Source: Sulfurovum sp. (GTDB lineage Bacteria > Campylobacterota > Campylobacteria > Campylobacterales > Sulfurovaceae). From it: a DNA stretch of 6,759 nt. The notes under the pieces are model-generated. The model did no database searches. It saw only the letters and a list, made by a program, of their open reading frames with translations, and was not told where the DNA came from. A program made the translations under genes and the position numbers. How positions within the stretch are numbered: position 1 is the stretch's first letter; every line of letters begins with the position of its first letter. Below are positions 1-6,620 of the stretch, piece by piece. Where the stretch lies: positions 1-6,759 of the forward strand of contig JAMONG010000249.1 of NCBI GenBank assembly GCA_027066595.1, given 5' to 3'.

Positions 1-1
1 T

Positions 2-328
2 TCTGTAGATTGCGTGGTACTACCTTCTTATCGTGAGGGGCTTTCACGTGTGCTTTTGGAGGCTGCTTCTATGGCAAAACCGCTTGTGACTACCAACGTA
101 GCAGGATGTAAAGAGGTGGTAGATGACGGGGTAAACGGGTACTTGTGTGAAGTAAAAAACAGTGTCTCTTTAGCCCAAGCCATGCAAAAAATGTTAGCCT
201 TGTCTGAACAAGAACGTCAAGAAATGGGGAAAAAAGGAAGAGAGAAAGTGATAGCTCAATTTGATGAAAAGTTGGTGATAGACAAATATAAAAAAGCCTT
301 ACTTGAAATATTTGATAGCCAGTCTTAA
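2..328 (+). CDS. Glycosyltransferase family 4-type protein, C-terminal fragment (5' end outside window)
   Basis: This is the C-terminal part, about 108 residues, of a GT-B fold glycosyltransferase that would move a sugar from a nucleotide-sugar donor onto a growing glycan, probably at the cytoplasmic face of the inner membrane. The reading frame is open from base 2, so the gene begins upstream; the internal GTG at 14 and ATGs are not its start. The visible segment contains PSYREGLSRVLLEAASMAKP, in which two glutamates seven residues apart (EGLSRVLLE) form the E-x7-E signature of GT4 enzymes. It is followed by the usual V-A-G-x-x-E-V-V-D-x-G-x-N-G-Y strand-turn region that contacts the donor, and by a Lys/Glu-rich C-terminal helix. 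Neighbouring export genes suggest exopolysaccharide, capsule or O-antigen synthesis. The last 30 bp overlap the end of a minus-strand gene, and no terminator separates them. Donor, acceptor and linkage cannot be determined. Family assignment is confident; pathway is inferred from context. Confidence 0.9.
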   Translation, partial: SVDCVVLPSYREGLSRVLLEAASMAKPLVTTNVAGCKEVVDDGVNGYLCEVKNSVSLAQAMQKMLALSEQERQEMGKKGREKVIAQFDEKLVIDKYKKALLEIFDSQS

Positions 329-1465
329 AGGTCTTATGAGCGGGTATAAAAATGCTAAATAATTTGGCAGTTGTATCGCCCTAAAATCATCCAATTTGGT
401 AGCAAACAGAGCGTACCATATAAAACGAAGTTTATCGCTAAGGTTTTCTCTCATTGCTAAAAGCATTTTAAAAGAGTGAATTCCCTTTGGGGAAGGAGAA
501 GCGTTTGTAAACTGCAAGGCTATGAGTTTTTGGCCTAATGCTTTTACTGTACTATCTTGTGCTATTTTCTTCTCTATCTCTTTAGTCAAAGGGGTATTTA
601 GCAATGTCTGTGAAAGATGTAAACTAAGACAAAGTATACGCAAGATACCTATCTGTTCTGCATAGGTAAAAATCTCTTTCCAATCCATATTTTGTTGTGT
701 CTGAACATAGCGGTCTATGTCACACACCCATGAGAGACGTTCAAAAAGGTGTTTGCTTCCATGGGTACAGAGGTAGAGAAAGTGATTTGTATGACTTAAG
801 GTTTCAAGTGGGTGTTTATCTATAACAAGCGTTTCTCTCTTCTCCCACAGGCTTGATTCTTCCCAATGAATGGCATAGTTTTTAGAAAGAAGTTCCCAAT
901 GTACTTCTATAAAAACTTCTTTTTTAGGTATGTGAAAGCCTAAGACATTTACCGCATTAAAAAAAGGTTTTTGGGTTTGTTTTTTAAGAGGTATTTCTGG
1001 TACATACCCCTCTTTTTTAAGTAAAGCAATGGCTTTTTCTTTGTCTTTTTTGTGGATGAGTATATCTATGTCTCCATACTGACGCAGGGTGATGTCTCCA
1101 TAAGCGAGGGCTGATAAGAGAGGTCCTTTAAAACAAAGTGTAGGAATGTGATGCGTGTTGAGTAGGGCTATACTTTTGAGTAGCTCTGCGGTGATAGACA
1201 TATTGGTTTGCACAATGTTGAGGTAGTAGGGTTTGAGTTTAAGCGTGAGCGGATGCTTAGGGAAATGTGTCTTTAATGTTTTATACAGTAGAGGGAATAC
1301 GGCATGTCTATAAGCAAGTTTTACTAGGGGAGAATGGTTTTCTTGTAGCGTTGAAAGCAGCGTTTTTATAGATGAAATATCTTCCGAATTTGGGGCACTA
1401 TGGACAGATTTTATAAGCAATAGCAAGGTATTTGATGTTTCTTCTTTGGCATCCATAAAATCCAT
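299..1465 (-). CDS. Nucleotidyltransferase-fold family protein (NTP_transf_5-like)
   Basis: A 388-residue cytoplasmic protein without signal peptide or membrane segment, resembling the NTP_transf_5 family of uncharacterised nucleotidyltransferases often found in polysaccharide and peptide-modification clusters. Visible motifs in order are a helical N-terminal region, F112-K113-G114 followed by ALAYGD, R128, the metal-binding pair in GDIDILI (D132, D134), a possible third acidic site in IEVHWEL (E187, H189), and THGSKH...RLSWVCDID (about 234-251), typical of the family's middle region. The C-terminal third is helical and Lys-rich. The known fold transfers a nucleotide to an acceptor; the substrate here is unknown. 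The gene opposes its neighbours: it converges on and overlaps the glycosyltransferase end by 30 bp, and diverges from the kinase gene. The start is uncertain. The first ATG (1465) has only a weak upstream Shine-Dalgarno, while a second ATG at 1456 (codon 4) has GGA just upstream. A TATAAT overlaps the first ATG. Confidence 0.8.
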   Translation of the reverse strand: MDFMDAKEETSNTLLLLIKSVHSAPNSEDISSIKTLLSTLQENHSPLVKLAYRHAVFPLLYKTLKTHFPKHPLTLKLKPYYLNIVQTNMSITAELLKSIALLNTHHIPTLCFKGPLLSALAYGDITLRQYGDIDILIHKKDKEKAIALLKKEGYVPEIPLKKQTQKPFFNAVNVLGFHIPKKEVFIEVHWELLSKNYAIHWEESSLWEKRETLVIDKHPLETLSHTNHFLYLCTHGSKHLFERLSWVCDIDRYVQTQQNMDWKEIFTYAEQIGILRILCLSLHLSQTLLNTPLTKEIEKKIAQDSTVKALGQKLIALQFTNASPSPKGIHSFKMLLAMRENLSDKLRFIWYALFATKLDDFRAIQLPNYLAFLYPLIRPLRLAIKYFK

Positions 1466-1519
1466 TATACTTAGAGTTATGTAAAAGTGACATAAGAGAA
1501 TATGTCTCTAAATCATTTT

Positions 1520-1528
1520 TGATATAAT
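1520..1528 (+). promoter_or_regulatory. Extended -10 promoter for the kinase/phosphatase/export genes
   Basis: TGATATAAT fits the extended -10 consensus (TGnTATAAT) exactly and is preceded by a run of five T, the T-rich upstream style usual for sigma70 promoters of Campylobacterota. No good -35 hexamer is seen at 16-18 bp upstream, which is common for extended -10 promoters. Transcription would begin near 1535, giving a leader of about 28 nt that carries AAAGGA (1548-1553), nine bases before the ATG at 1563. On the opposite strand the same bases read TATTAT, a possible weak -10 for the divergent gene. Confidence 0.65.
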
Positions 1529-1562
1529 AGAACACTTAATACTCCCCAAAGGATCTCTTTAG

Positions 1563-3872
1563 ATGATGGATAGGAAGCCTGTAGAGGTAGAAGAAGATGA
1601 AATAGATATAAAAAAATGGCTATACAATATATACCATTATAAATATATCATCCTTTTATTTGTGGTACTGTTTACACTTGCAAGTAGTTATTATGCTTAT
1701 TTTTTGCCTAATGTCTATAGAGCTACTGCTTCTGTCAAAGTAGGGTTAGATGAAGATGCCTATGCCAAAGATGTTGTCTCAATGGCTATGGGAAAAGGTG
1801 CGGTTAACTCTGCGACAGAAAAAGACCTTATAAAATCACGCTATCTCTCAGAGCTGGCACTTCAAAATGTAGATTTTAGACAGCATTACTATACCACCAT
1901 CAATTTTAAAGAAATAGAGCTTTATAAAAGTGCCCCTTTTGAAGTCAATATGACCAAAGGGTATGGTATCTCATTTGAACTTTTTACTATCGACCATGAG
2001 CAGTATCGTCTATATGTAGATGATTTGATATTACCTAGTGGTATAGTCTTAGATTATGATCAAGTACATCATTATGATGAAGAGGTGAAAACAGATACTT
2101 TTACGTTAAAAGTGATGCGTAAAGAGAAGATACCACAAAAACAGTATCGTTTTGTTATAGATGAAAAACGTAGAAGTTTTGGACATGTTATTGCGACACA
2201 AAATATTGAGAACTCTACTATTCTACAACTCTCAGTAGAAGATACAGTTCCTTTAAGGGCACAAGAGTATGTAAATGCTTTAGCAGAAGCCTATGTGAAA
2301 CAAAATGTTGAAAATAAAACAAGAGAGGCTGTGCAACGGCTCTCTTTTATAGAAAATCAGTTACAAAATATATCTAAGAGTATTAAAATCTCTGCGAGTA
2401 ACCTTGAAGCATTTAGAAAAGAATCCAAAATAGTAGATGTCGAACATATCTCTGAAACCGTTGCGACACGTTTAGACAGTTATGAGTCCGACTTAATGGA
2501 TGTTCTTTTGAAAGAAGAGATGTTAAATAGTTTTTATAGACAGCTTAAAGAGAGTAAACATATAGAGACACTCTCCATAGAGGGGATAGAAGATAAAGAG
2601 TCAGTACTTTCAGAACTGATGCAAAAACTTCAAAATGCAGTAGTAGAGAGAAAAGAGTTAAGGGAAGACTATACCAACTTACACCCTTTAGTAATGAAGT
2701 TAAATCGTAAAATTTCACAGTTAAAAAGCAGTATTATAAACAGTACTAAAAATCTTATAGCAAACAATAAAAGAAAAAAAGAACTTTTAATTAAAAGCAT
2801 AGAGAAACAGAGAGAAACTTTTAATACTTTACCTGAAAATGCACGTAAATATTCTCAGCTTGAACGTAAATTTAAGATGAATGAAGAGCTAAGTTCTTAT
2901 CTGATGAAGCGTAAGTCAGAAGCCGAAATGATAAAAGCCTCAACGGTGAGTAAAAATAGAATGCTTGATCGAGCGTTACTTCCTCATACAGCAGTAAAAC
3001 CTAAGCGAGAATCTATTGTGATAATTGGGGTATTATTAGGCTTTGTTTTTGGTATCTTAGTTGTCATTTTGATTATTTTGTTAGACACTAAAATTAAGGA
3101 TGAGAACGATATTTCTCAAATTACTTCGTATCCCGTTTTGGGGCTTATCCCTCATTTTGATAACGATGAGGAGAGTTGGAAAGGGAAAGTCAAAGTGTTT
3201 GAAGCAGTGAAGTCTGCTGTAGCAGAGTCTTTTAGACATTTACGTAGTAATCTTCAATTTGTTCAAAAAAAGGAAGGGTCTCAAGTCATACTCCTCACTT
3301 CTACTGTAGGACAAGAAGGGAAAACAACTATCTCTGTAAATCTTGGGGCTATTATGAGTCTTGCTAAAAAAAGGACAGTGGTTATAAACCTAGACATGAG
3401 AAAACCTACGTTACATGAACGGTTTGACCTCCCAAATCAGATAGGCTTAAGTGAACTCATCAATGGGCGTGCAAATTTAAAAGATGTGATTCAAAATACA
3501 CGTTATCCTTACCTTGATATTATCTCTTCAGGAGCGATACCTCCAAATCCTAGTGAATTGATACAGAGTGATACCATGTATGAAATTTTAGATGCACTTA
3601 AGCAGGAGTATGAGATGATTATTTTAGATACTCCCCCTATAGGGTTAGTCACAGATGCCAAAGAACTCATGCATTATGTAGATATCAATATCTATATTGT
3701 GCGTGCAGAATATTCTAAAAAAGAGTTTTTAGAAAATCTTAAAAAGTTTGACCATATAGAGAAGATACCAAACTTAGGTATCGTGCTCAATGATGTCAAA
3801 AGAAAAAAAGGGCATTATGGATATTATGCAGGCTATGGAGATGGCTACTATGATGAGAAAAAGCGTAAATGA
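1563..3872 (+). CDS. Polysaccharide co-polymerase with fused tyrosine autokinase domain (Wzc-type BY-kinase)
   Basis: A 769-residue inner-membrane protein controlling chain length and export of an exopolysaccharide or capsule. It has a cytoplasmic acidic N-terminus, TM1 (about 28-48), a periplasmic Wzz domain with long coiled coil (about 232-456), a proline/basic turn (LPHTAVKPKRE, ending 483), TM2 (about 485-507) and a cytoplasmic BY-kinase domain (about 547-740). Kinase motifs are E555-x2-R558-x2-R561 (oligomerisation motif), Walker A VGQEGKTT (K587), Walker A' VVINLDMRKP (D611) and Walker B MIILDTPP (D689). The tail has six tyrosines (752, 754, 755, 758, 762, 763), the expected autophosphorylation cluster. 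The usual first Walker A' aspartate is asparagine (N609), so catalytic strength is uncertain. Length is close to E. coli Wzc (about 720). The start follows AAAGGA at nine-base spacing; a second ATG directly after could also serve. Its stop overlaps the phosphatase start (ATGA), implying translational coupling. Confidence 0.95.
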   Translation: MMDRKPVEVEEDEIDIKKWLYNIYHYKYIILLFVVLFTLASSYYAYFLPNVYRATASVKVGLDEDAYAKDVVSMAMGKGAVNSATEKDLIKSRYLSELALQNVDFRQHYYTTINFKEIELYKSAPFEVNMTKGYGISFELFTIDHEQYRLYVDDLILPSGIVLDYDQVHHYDEEVKTDTFTLKVMRKEKIPQKQYRFVIDEKRRSFGHVIATQNIENSTILQLSVEDTVPLRAQEYVNALAEAYVKQNVENKTREAVQRLSFIENQLQNISKSIKISASNLEAFRKESKIVDVEHISETVATRLDSYESDLMDVLLKEEMLNSFYRQLKESKHIETLSIEGIEDKESVLSELMQKLQNAVVERKELREDYTNLHPLVMKLNRKISQLKSSIINSTKNLIANNKRKKELLIKSIEKQRETFNTLPENARKYSQLERKFKMNEELSSYLMKRKSEAEMIKASTVSKNRMLDRALLPHTAVKPKRESIVIIGVLLGFVFGILVVILIILLDTKIKDENDISQITSYPVLGLIPHFDNDEESWKGKVKVFEAVKSAVAESFRHLRSNLQFVQKKEGSQVILLTSTVGQEGKTTISVNLGAIMSLAKKRTVVINLDMRKPTLHERFDLPNQIGLSELINGRANLKDVIQNTRYPYLDIISSGAIPPNPSELIQSDTMYEILDALKQEYEMIILDTPPIGLVTDAKELMHYVDINIYIVRAEYSKKEFLENLKKFDHIEKIPNLGIVLNDVKRKKGHYGYYAGYGDGYYDEKKRK

Positions 3873-4612
3873 ATTTAAAGAAATACCTCCCAGTATTTAG
3901 ACAAAAAAATATACCACCTTTAGCAGAATTATGGGTAGATGTACATTCTCACCTCCTTCCTGCTATTGATGATGGGGCTAGAGATATGGAAGAGAGCATT
4001 CTTTTACTGCAAGGACTAGAGGCATTAGGCTATAAAAAAGTGATTACCACACCACATATCATGGCAGATACATATTGTAATACGCCTGCGGGAATTAGGG
4101 CGAGTTTAGCGACATTGGTCTCTACAGCTAAAGAAGCAGGCATAAAGTTAGAGATAGAAGCAGCCGCAGAATATTATATGGATGATGGCTTTTTAGCACA
4201 GATAAATGCAGAGGATGTGCTGTTAATAGGAGGAGAGTATCTGCTTTTTGAAACCTCATATATGGCAAAACCTTTACAGTTTGATGCAATGGTACAAGCA
4301 ATACTAGCAGCAGGACACAAACCTCTTTTAGCACACCCTGAAAGATATAGATATATACAAGATTTAAAAACAGAGTATAGGGGACTCAAAGAGAAAGGTA
4401 TCTATTTTCAAGTAAACCTTAACTCTTTTGGTGGGCACTATGGTAAAGAGGCTAAAATAAAAGCAAATTTCTTAAATAAACAAGGGATGATAGACTTCTT
4501 GGGTTCTGATGTGCATCATAAAAGACAGGTTGAGACTTTGTGGAAGATTAAAACAAAAAGAGTTTACCAAAGGTTATTTGAGAATAATTCTCTTTTAAAT
4601 AATACCTTATAG
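3869..4612 (+). CDS. PHP-family tyrosine-protein phosphatase (CpsB/CapC/YwqE-like)
   Basis: A 247-residue cytoplasmic metal-dependent phosphatase expected to dephosphorylate the Tyr-rich tail of the kinase encoded just upstream, resetting polymer assembly. The PHP metal-site motifs are all present: DVHSHLLPAIDDG (D24, H26, H28, D34, D35), TTPH (H63), AAEYY (E101), AHPERY (H156, E158, R159) and GSDVHH (D214, H216). This set and the length match the CpsB/YwqE family (about 240-255 residues) and differ from Cys-based low-molecular-weight phosphatases such as Wzb. The ATG overlaps the kinase TGA by four bases and has no strong ribosome binding site of its own, so translation probably depends on the upstream gene. 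No signal peptide is seen. Family assignment is very secure; the kinase as substrate is inferred from adjacency and from known CpsB-type phosphatases. The start could lie slightly downstream, but no other ATG precedes the first metal motif. Confidence 0.93.
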   Translation: MNLKKYLPVFRQKNIPPLAELWVDVHSHLLPAIDDGARDMEESILLLQGLEALGYKKVITTPHIMADTYCNTPAGIRASLATLVSTAKEAGIKLEIEAAAEYYMDDGFLAQINAEDVLLIGGEYLLFETSYMAKPLQFDAMVQAILAAGHKPLLAHPERYRYIQDLKTEYRGLKEKGIYFQVNLNSFGGHYGKEAKIKANFLNKQGMIDFLGSDVHHKRQVETLWKIKTKRVYQRLFENNSLLNNTL

Positions 4613-4692
4613 CTAAGTAATACAGGGATATAAGCAATTCTAAAGATAGAAATATGTACTATGATAGTAGATAATATTAAAAAGGGAAGCGT

Positions 4693-5448
4693 ATGCTCAA
4701 AAATTATATATTTGTTATGGTCACTTTTCTCTTTATTCTTAGTGGATGTAATGATAAATATGTTTTGCTACAAACCGAGCAAGATACCCTACATAATGAA
4801 CTTACATTCAGCCCATCGTATGAATATATTATATTGCCACAAGATCGTTTGAAAATAGCCATTTATAGAAATCCTGAATTAACGAGTGACAGTATTGGTG
4901 GAGCGAGTCAACTGGGACAGGACATGCAAGATAGTGGTGTACTTGTAGATACGAAAGGATATATATCTCTTCCTTTAGTGAACAGCATCAAAGTATCAGG
5001 GTTAACGCAAACAGAAGCTGCAAGTCTTATCACGCAAAAGTATAAAAGATATTTGAAAATACCAACCGTGTATGTTGAGGTACTTAATAAAAGACTTTAT
5101 GTCATAGGAGAAGTGAGGAAACCAGGTCCTGTGAAGCTAGATAGAGAAAAACTAACACTTTTAGAAGCATTGGCTTTTGCTGGGGATTTAACAGATGCTG
5201 CAGTGAGAGATAATATTTTAATACTTAGTCGTAATGCTGAAAACAAACCTTATATTCGTAGTGTAGATATGACAAACTTTGATCAGTTAAGTATAGAAAA
5301 TATGATGTTACGTCCTAATGATGTTGTTTATGTGCAACCAAATGGATGGAAAGAGTATAAAGTGGCATCAGATAACTTTACTGCACCATTTAGAACCATT
5401 GCTGAAATTGCGTCTCCTTTTGTCCAAATTAAATTCTTAACAGATTAA
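4693..5448 (+). CDS. Polysaccharide export lipoprotein (Wza/GumB-like, Poly_export plus SLBB)
   Basis: A 251-residue outer-membrane lipoprotein forming or gating the exit for the polymer. The N-terminus is a lipoprotein signal: Lys3, a hydrophobic stretch, then lipobox LSGC with C19 as lipidation site; D21 at mature position +3 does not match the classic inner-membrane retention rule (Asp at +2). The Poly_export (PES) domain begins at YEYIILPQDRLKIAIYRNPEL (43-63) and runs through GYISLPLVNSIKVSGLT to about 131. A single SLBB domain follows from KRLYVIGEVRKPGPVKL (133-149) to NDVVYVQP. The protein is much shorter than E. coli Wza (about 380 residues), with one SLBB domain and only a short C-terminal segment, so it is closer in size to GumB-type proteins. 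The start has AAAGGGAAG (4681-4689) just upstream. The 80-bp gap from the phosphatase gene has no clear terminator; TATGAT at 4660-4665 could be a secondary promoter. Co-transcription with the kinase genes is likely. Confidence 0.92.
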   Translation: MLKNYIFVMVTFLFILSGCNDKYVLLQTEQDTLHNELTFSPSYEYIILPQDRLKIAIYRNPELTSDSIGGASQLGQDMQDSGVLVDTKGYISLPLVNSIKVSGLTQTEAASLITQKYKRYLKIPTVYVEVLNKRLYVIGEVRKPGPVKLDREKLTLLEALAFAGDLTDAAVRDNILILSRNAENKPYIRSVDMTNFDQLSIENMMLRPNDVVYVQPNGWKEYKVASDNFTAPFRTIAEIASPFVQIKFLTD

Positions 5449-5451
5449 ATT

Positions 5452-5473
5452 GGAGCTTATAATTATAAGCTCC
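5452..5473. terminator. Perfect 22-bp palindrome after the export gene, probable transcription end or operator
   Basis: GGAGCTTAT and ATAAGCTCC form a nine-bp stem around AATT; as DNA the symmetry is perfect over 22 bp. It begins three bases after the export gene's TAA. The following bases (CATAATC) lack a T run, so it is not a textbook intrinsic terminator. It may end or stabilise the upstream transcript, or bind a dimeric regulator. Confidence 0.5.
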
Positions 5474-5568
5474 CATAATCTAAAACTATAGTAACTTTTT
5501 ATTTCTTACGCTTTATATTATGTTTAGTATTACAATCTATTAAATTAACCCCAAACTAATACAATTTT

Positions 5569-5599
5569 TATTATCATATATGCATTAAATTATAAAAGG
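5569..5599 (+). promoter_or_regulatory. Candidate -10 and ribosome binding site for the DUF302-like gene
   Basis: A T run leads into TATTAT (5569-5574), which would start transcription near 5581. AAAAGG (5594-5599) lies eight bases before the ATG at 5608 and supports that start well. The geometry resembles the kinase promoter (short leader of about 27 nt). A second AT-rich candidate, TATTAT at 5516-5521, lies farther upstream. No good -35 element is seen for either, so the promoter part is tentative while the ribosome binding site is solid. Confidence 0.4.
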
Positions 5600-5607
5600 C
5601 ATAGAAT

Positions 5608-6609
5608 ATGAAAGTAAAAAATATACTATTATCATTACTTGTAACTGTAGGGGTTACACAGGCTGATGTACAGTCAAATATGGCACAAGTACAGCTCACA
5701 TCTGAGTTGCAAGGGGTTGCAGGTAACAAAGAGGCAGAGATTAAATCTTTGGTTGGTAAAATAGGTACGATTGGGTTCTCCACAGTAGCGGCAAACACGC
5801 ACATAGAGAAGTTTTATTATGAGAAGTACAAAGAAAAAGGGGTAGAGATGATCTCTTTCTTTGGTATGGTAAATATCGATAAACTAAGACCACTTCTTCT
5901 TGCTAATCCTGATTTTGGAGCGTATGCACCGTTTAACTTTTTAGTCTACAAAACACTAGATACTAAAACAGATGATAATACATGGTTTGGACATTTAGCA
6001 CCAGATACGATGCTTGACATTATAGGTGAGAAGAATACAGATACGCGTAAAGCATTTACTGAGATGATTTCTGGTTTTGATGCACTTGTGAACAAAGAGA
6101 TGAAGCCTACAAAAACAAAAAGATTTGAACATACCAAAGCATTACCAGAAAAAGGACTGACTAAACTTGTGAAAAAGTTTGAAACACCCGATGACTTGGA
6201 AGAGTGGGTAGAAGATTTTGTAGCAGATCATGATGGACGTTTTTCTAAACATAACTTTATTATTGCAGGATTTATTGACTTTAAGTTTGAATATGCAGAC
6301 AGAGAGATGGCATTTGACAAATATGATGCATACTGGGTGTCACTGCTTTGCCACTTCGAATTTTCTAACTCTATCTTTAATAGAGGTATGCCTGAGGCAG
6401 GTATGTTTGCCCCATGTTCTGTTTATTTCTACATTCCAAAAGGAACCAATGAACTTCACGTAGGCTATGCAAGTGTAGATAACTGGATTAATGCACTTAA
6501 CTTTAAAGATCAAAAACGTATCGATTATATGCGTTCTATAGATGCTGAAGTGGTTCAAACATTTGAAGAGATGGGATTTACACTCCTTCAAAAATCAGCA
6601 GGTAACTAA
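5608..6609 (+). CDS. Secreted protein with two DUF302-like domains
   Basis: A 333-residue protein with a Sec signal peptide (K2, K4, hydrophobic 5-16, likely cleavage after TQA at 17-19), so probably periplasmic. I recognise two DUF302-like segments. The first (about 55-155) has EKYKEKGVEMISFFGMV followed by ANPDFGAYAPFNFLVYK (99-115) and a HLAPDTMLDIIG segment. The second (about 210-330) has DKYDAYWVSLLCHFEF, then MPEAGMFAPCSVYFYIPK (261-278) and YASVDNWINAL. The shared pattern, N/M-P-x-x-G-x-F/Y-A-P-x-x-x-x-x-Y/F followed by a second strand and a [PD]-x-x-x-x-x-[IL] helix, points to an internal duplication. DUF302 has no established reaction and I assign none. The mature protein has only two cysteines (C248, C270), both in the second copy, which could form a disulfide. 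The gene has its own ribosome binding site and terminator and is probably not part of the polysaccharide operon. The domain call is by eye and moderately sure. Confidence 0.8.
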   Translation: MKVKNILLSLLVTVGVTQADVQSNMAQVQLTSELQGVAGNKEAEIKSLVGKIGTIGFSTVAANTHIEKFYYEKYKEKGVEMISFFGMVNIDKLRPLLLANPDFGAYAPFNFLVYKTLDTKTDDNTWFGHLAPDTMLDIIGEKNTDTRKAFTEMISGFDALVNKEMKPTKTKRFEHTKALPEKGLTKLVKKFETPDDLEEWVEDFVADHDGRFSKHNFIIAGFIDFKFEYADREMAFDKYDAYWVSLLCHFEFSNSIFNRGMPEAGMFAPCSVYFYIPKGTNELHVGYASVDNWINALNFKDQKRIDYMRSIDAEVVQTFEEMGFTLLQKSAGN

Positions 6610-6620
6610 GACTTAACACC

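Noticed and set aside
4128..4389. Two minus-strand reading frames opposite the phosphatase gene
   Set aside because: Both lie wholly within a gene whose metal-binding motifs are intact, and their Leu- or Ser/Cys-rich products resemble antisense translation.
4580..4596. GAGAA-TAA-TTCTC followed by TTTT as a terminator near the end of the phosphatase gene
   Set aside because: The stem is only five bp with a three-base loop and lies before the stop codon; it is too weak and the downstream export gene is probably co-transcribed.
4661..4852. 63-residue plus-strand reading frame overlapping the start of the export lipoprotein
   Set aside because: It lies in another frame over the lipoprotein signal and has no ribosome binding site; the lipoprotein frame has clear family motifs.
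5574..5804. 76-residue minus-strand frame across the start of the DUF302-like gene
   Set aside because: It overlaps the signal-peptide region of a well-supported gene, shows no family motif and has a Cys/Thr-rich composition unlike neighbouring proteins.
6230..6591. Plus- and minus-strand frames inside the end of the DUF302-like gene
   Set aside because: They are alternative readings of the second repeat, with no ribosome binding site or recognisable domain.
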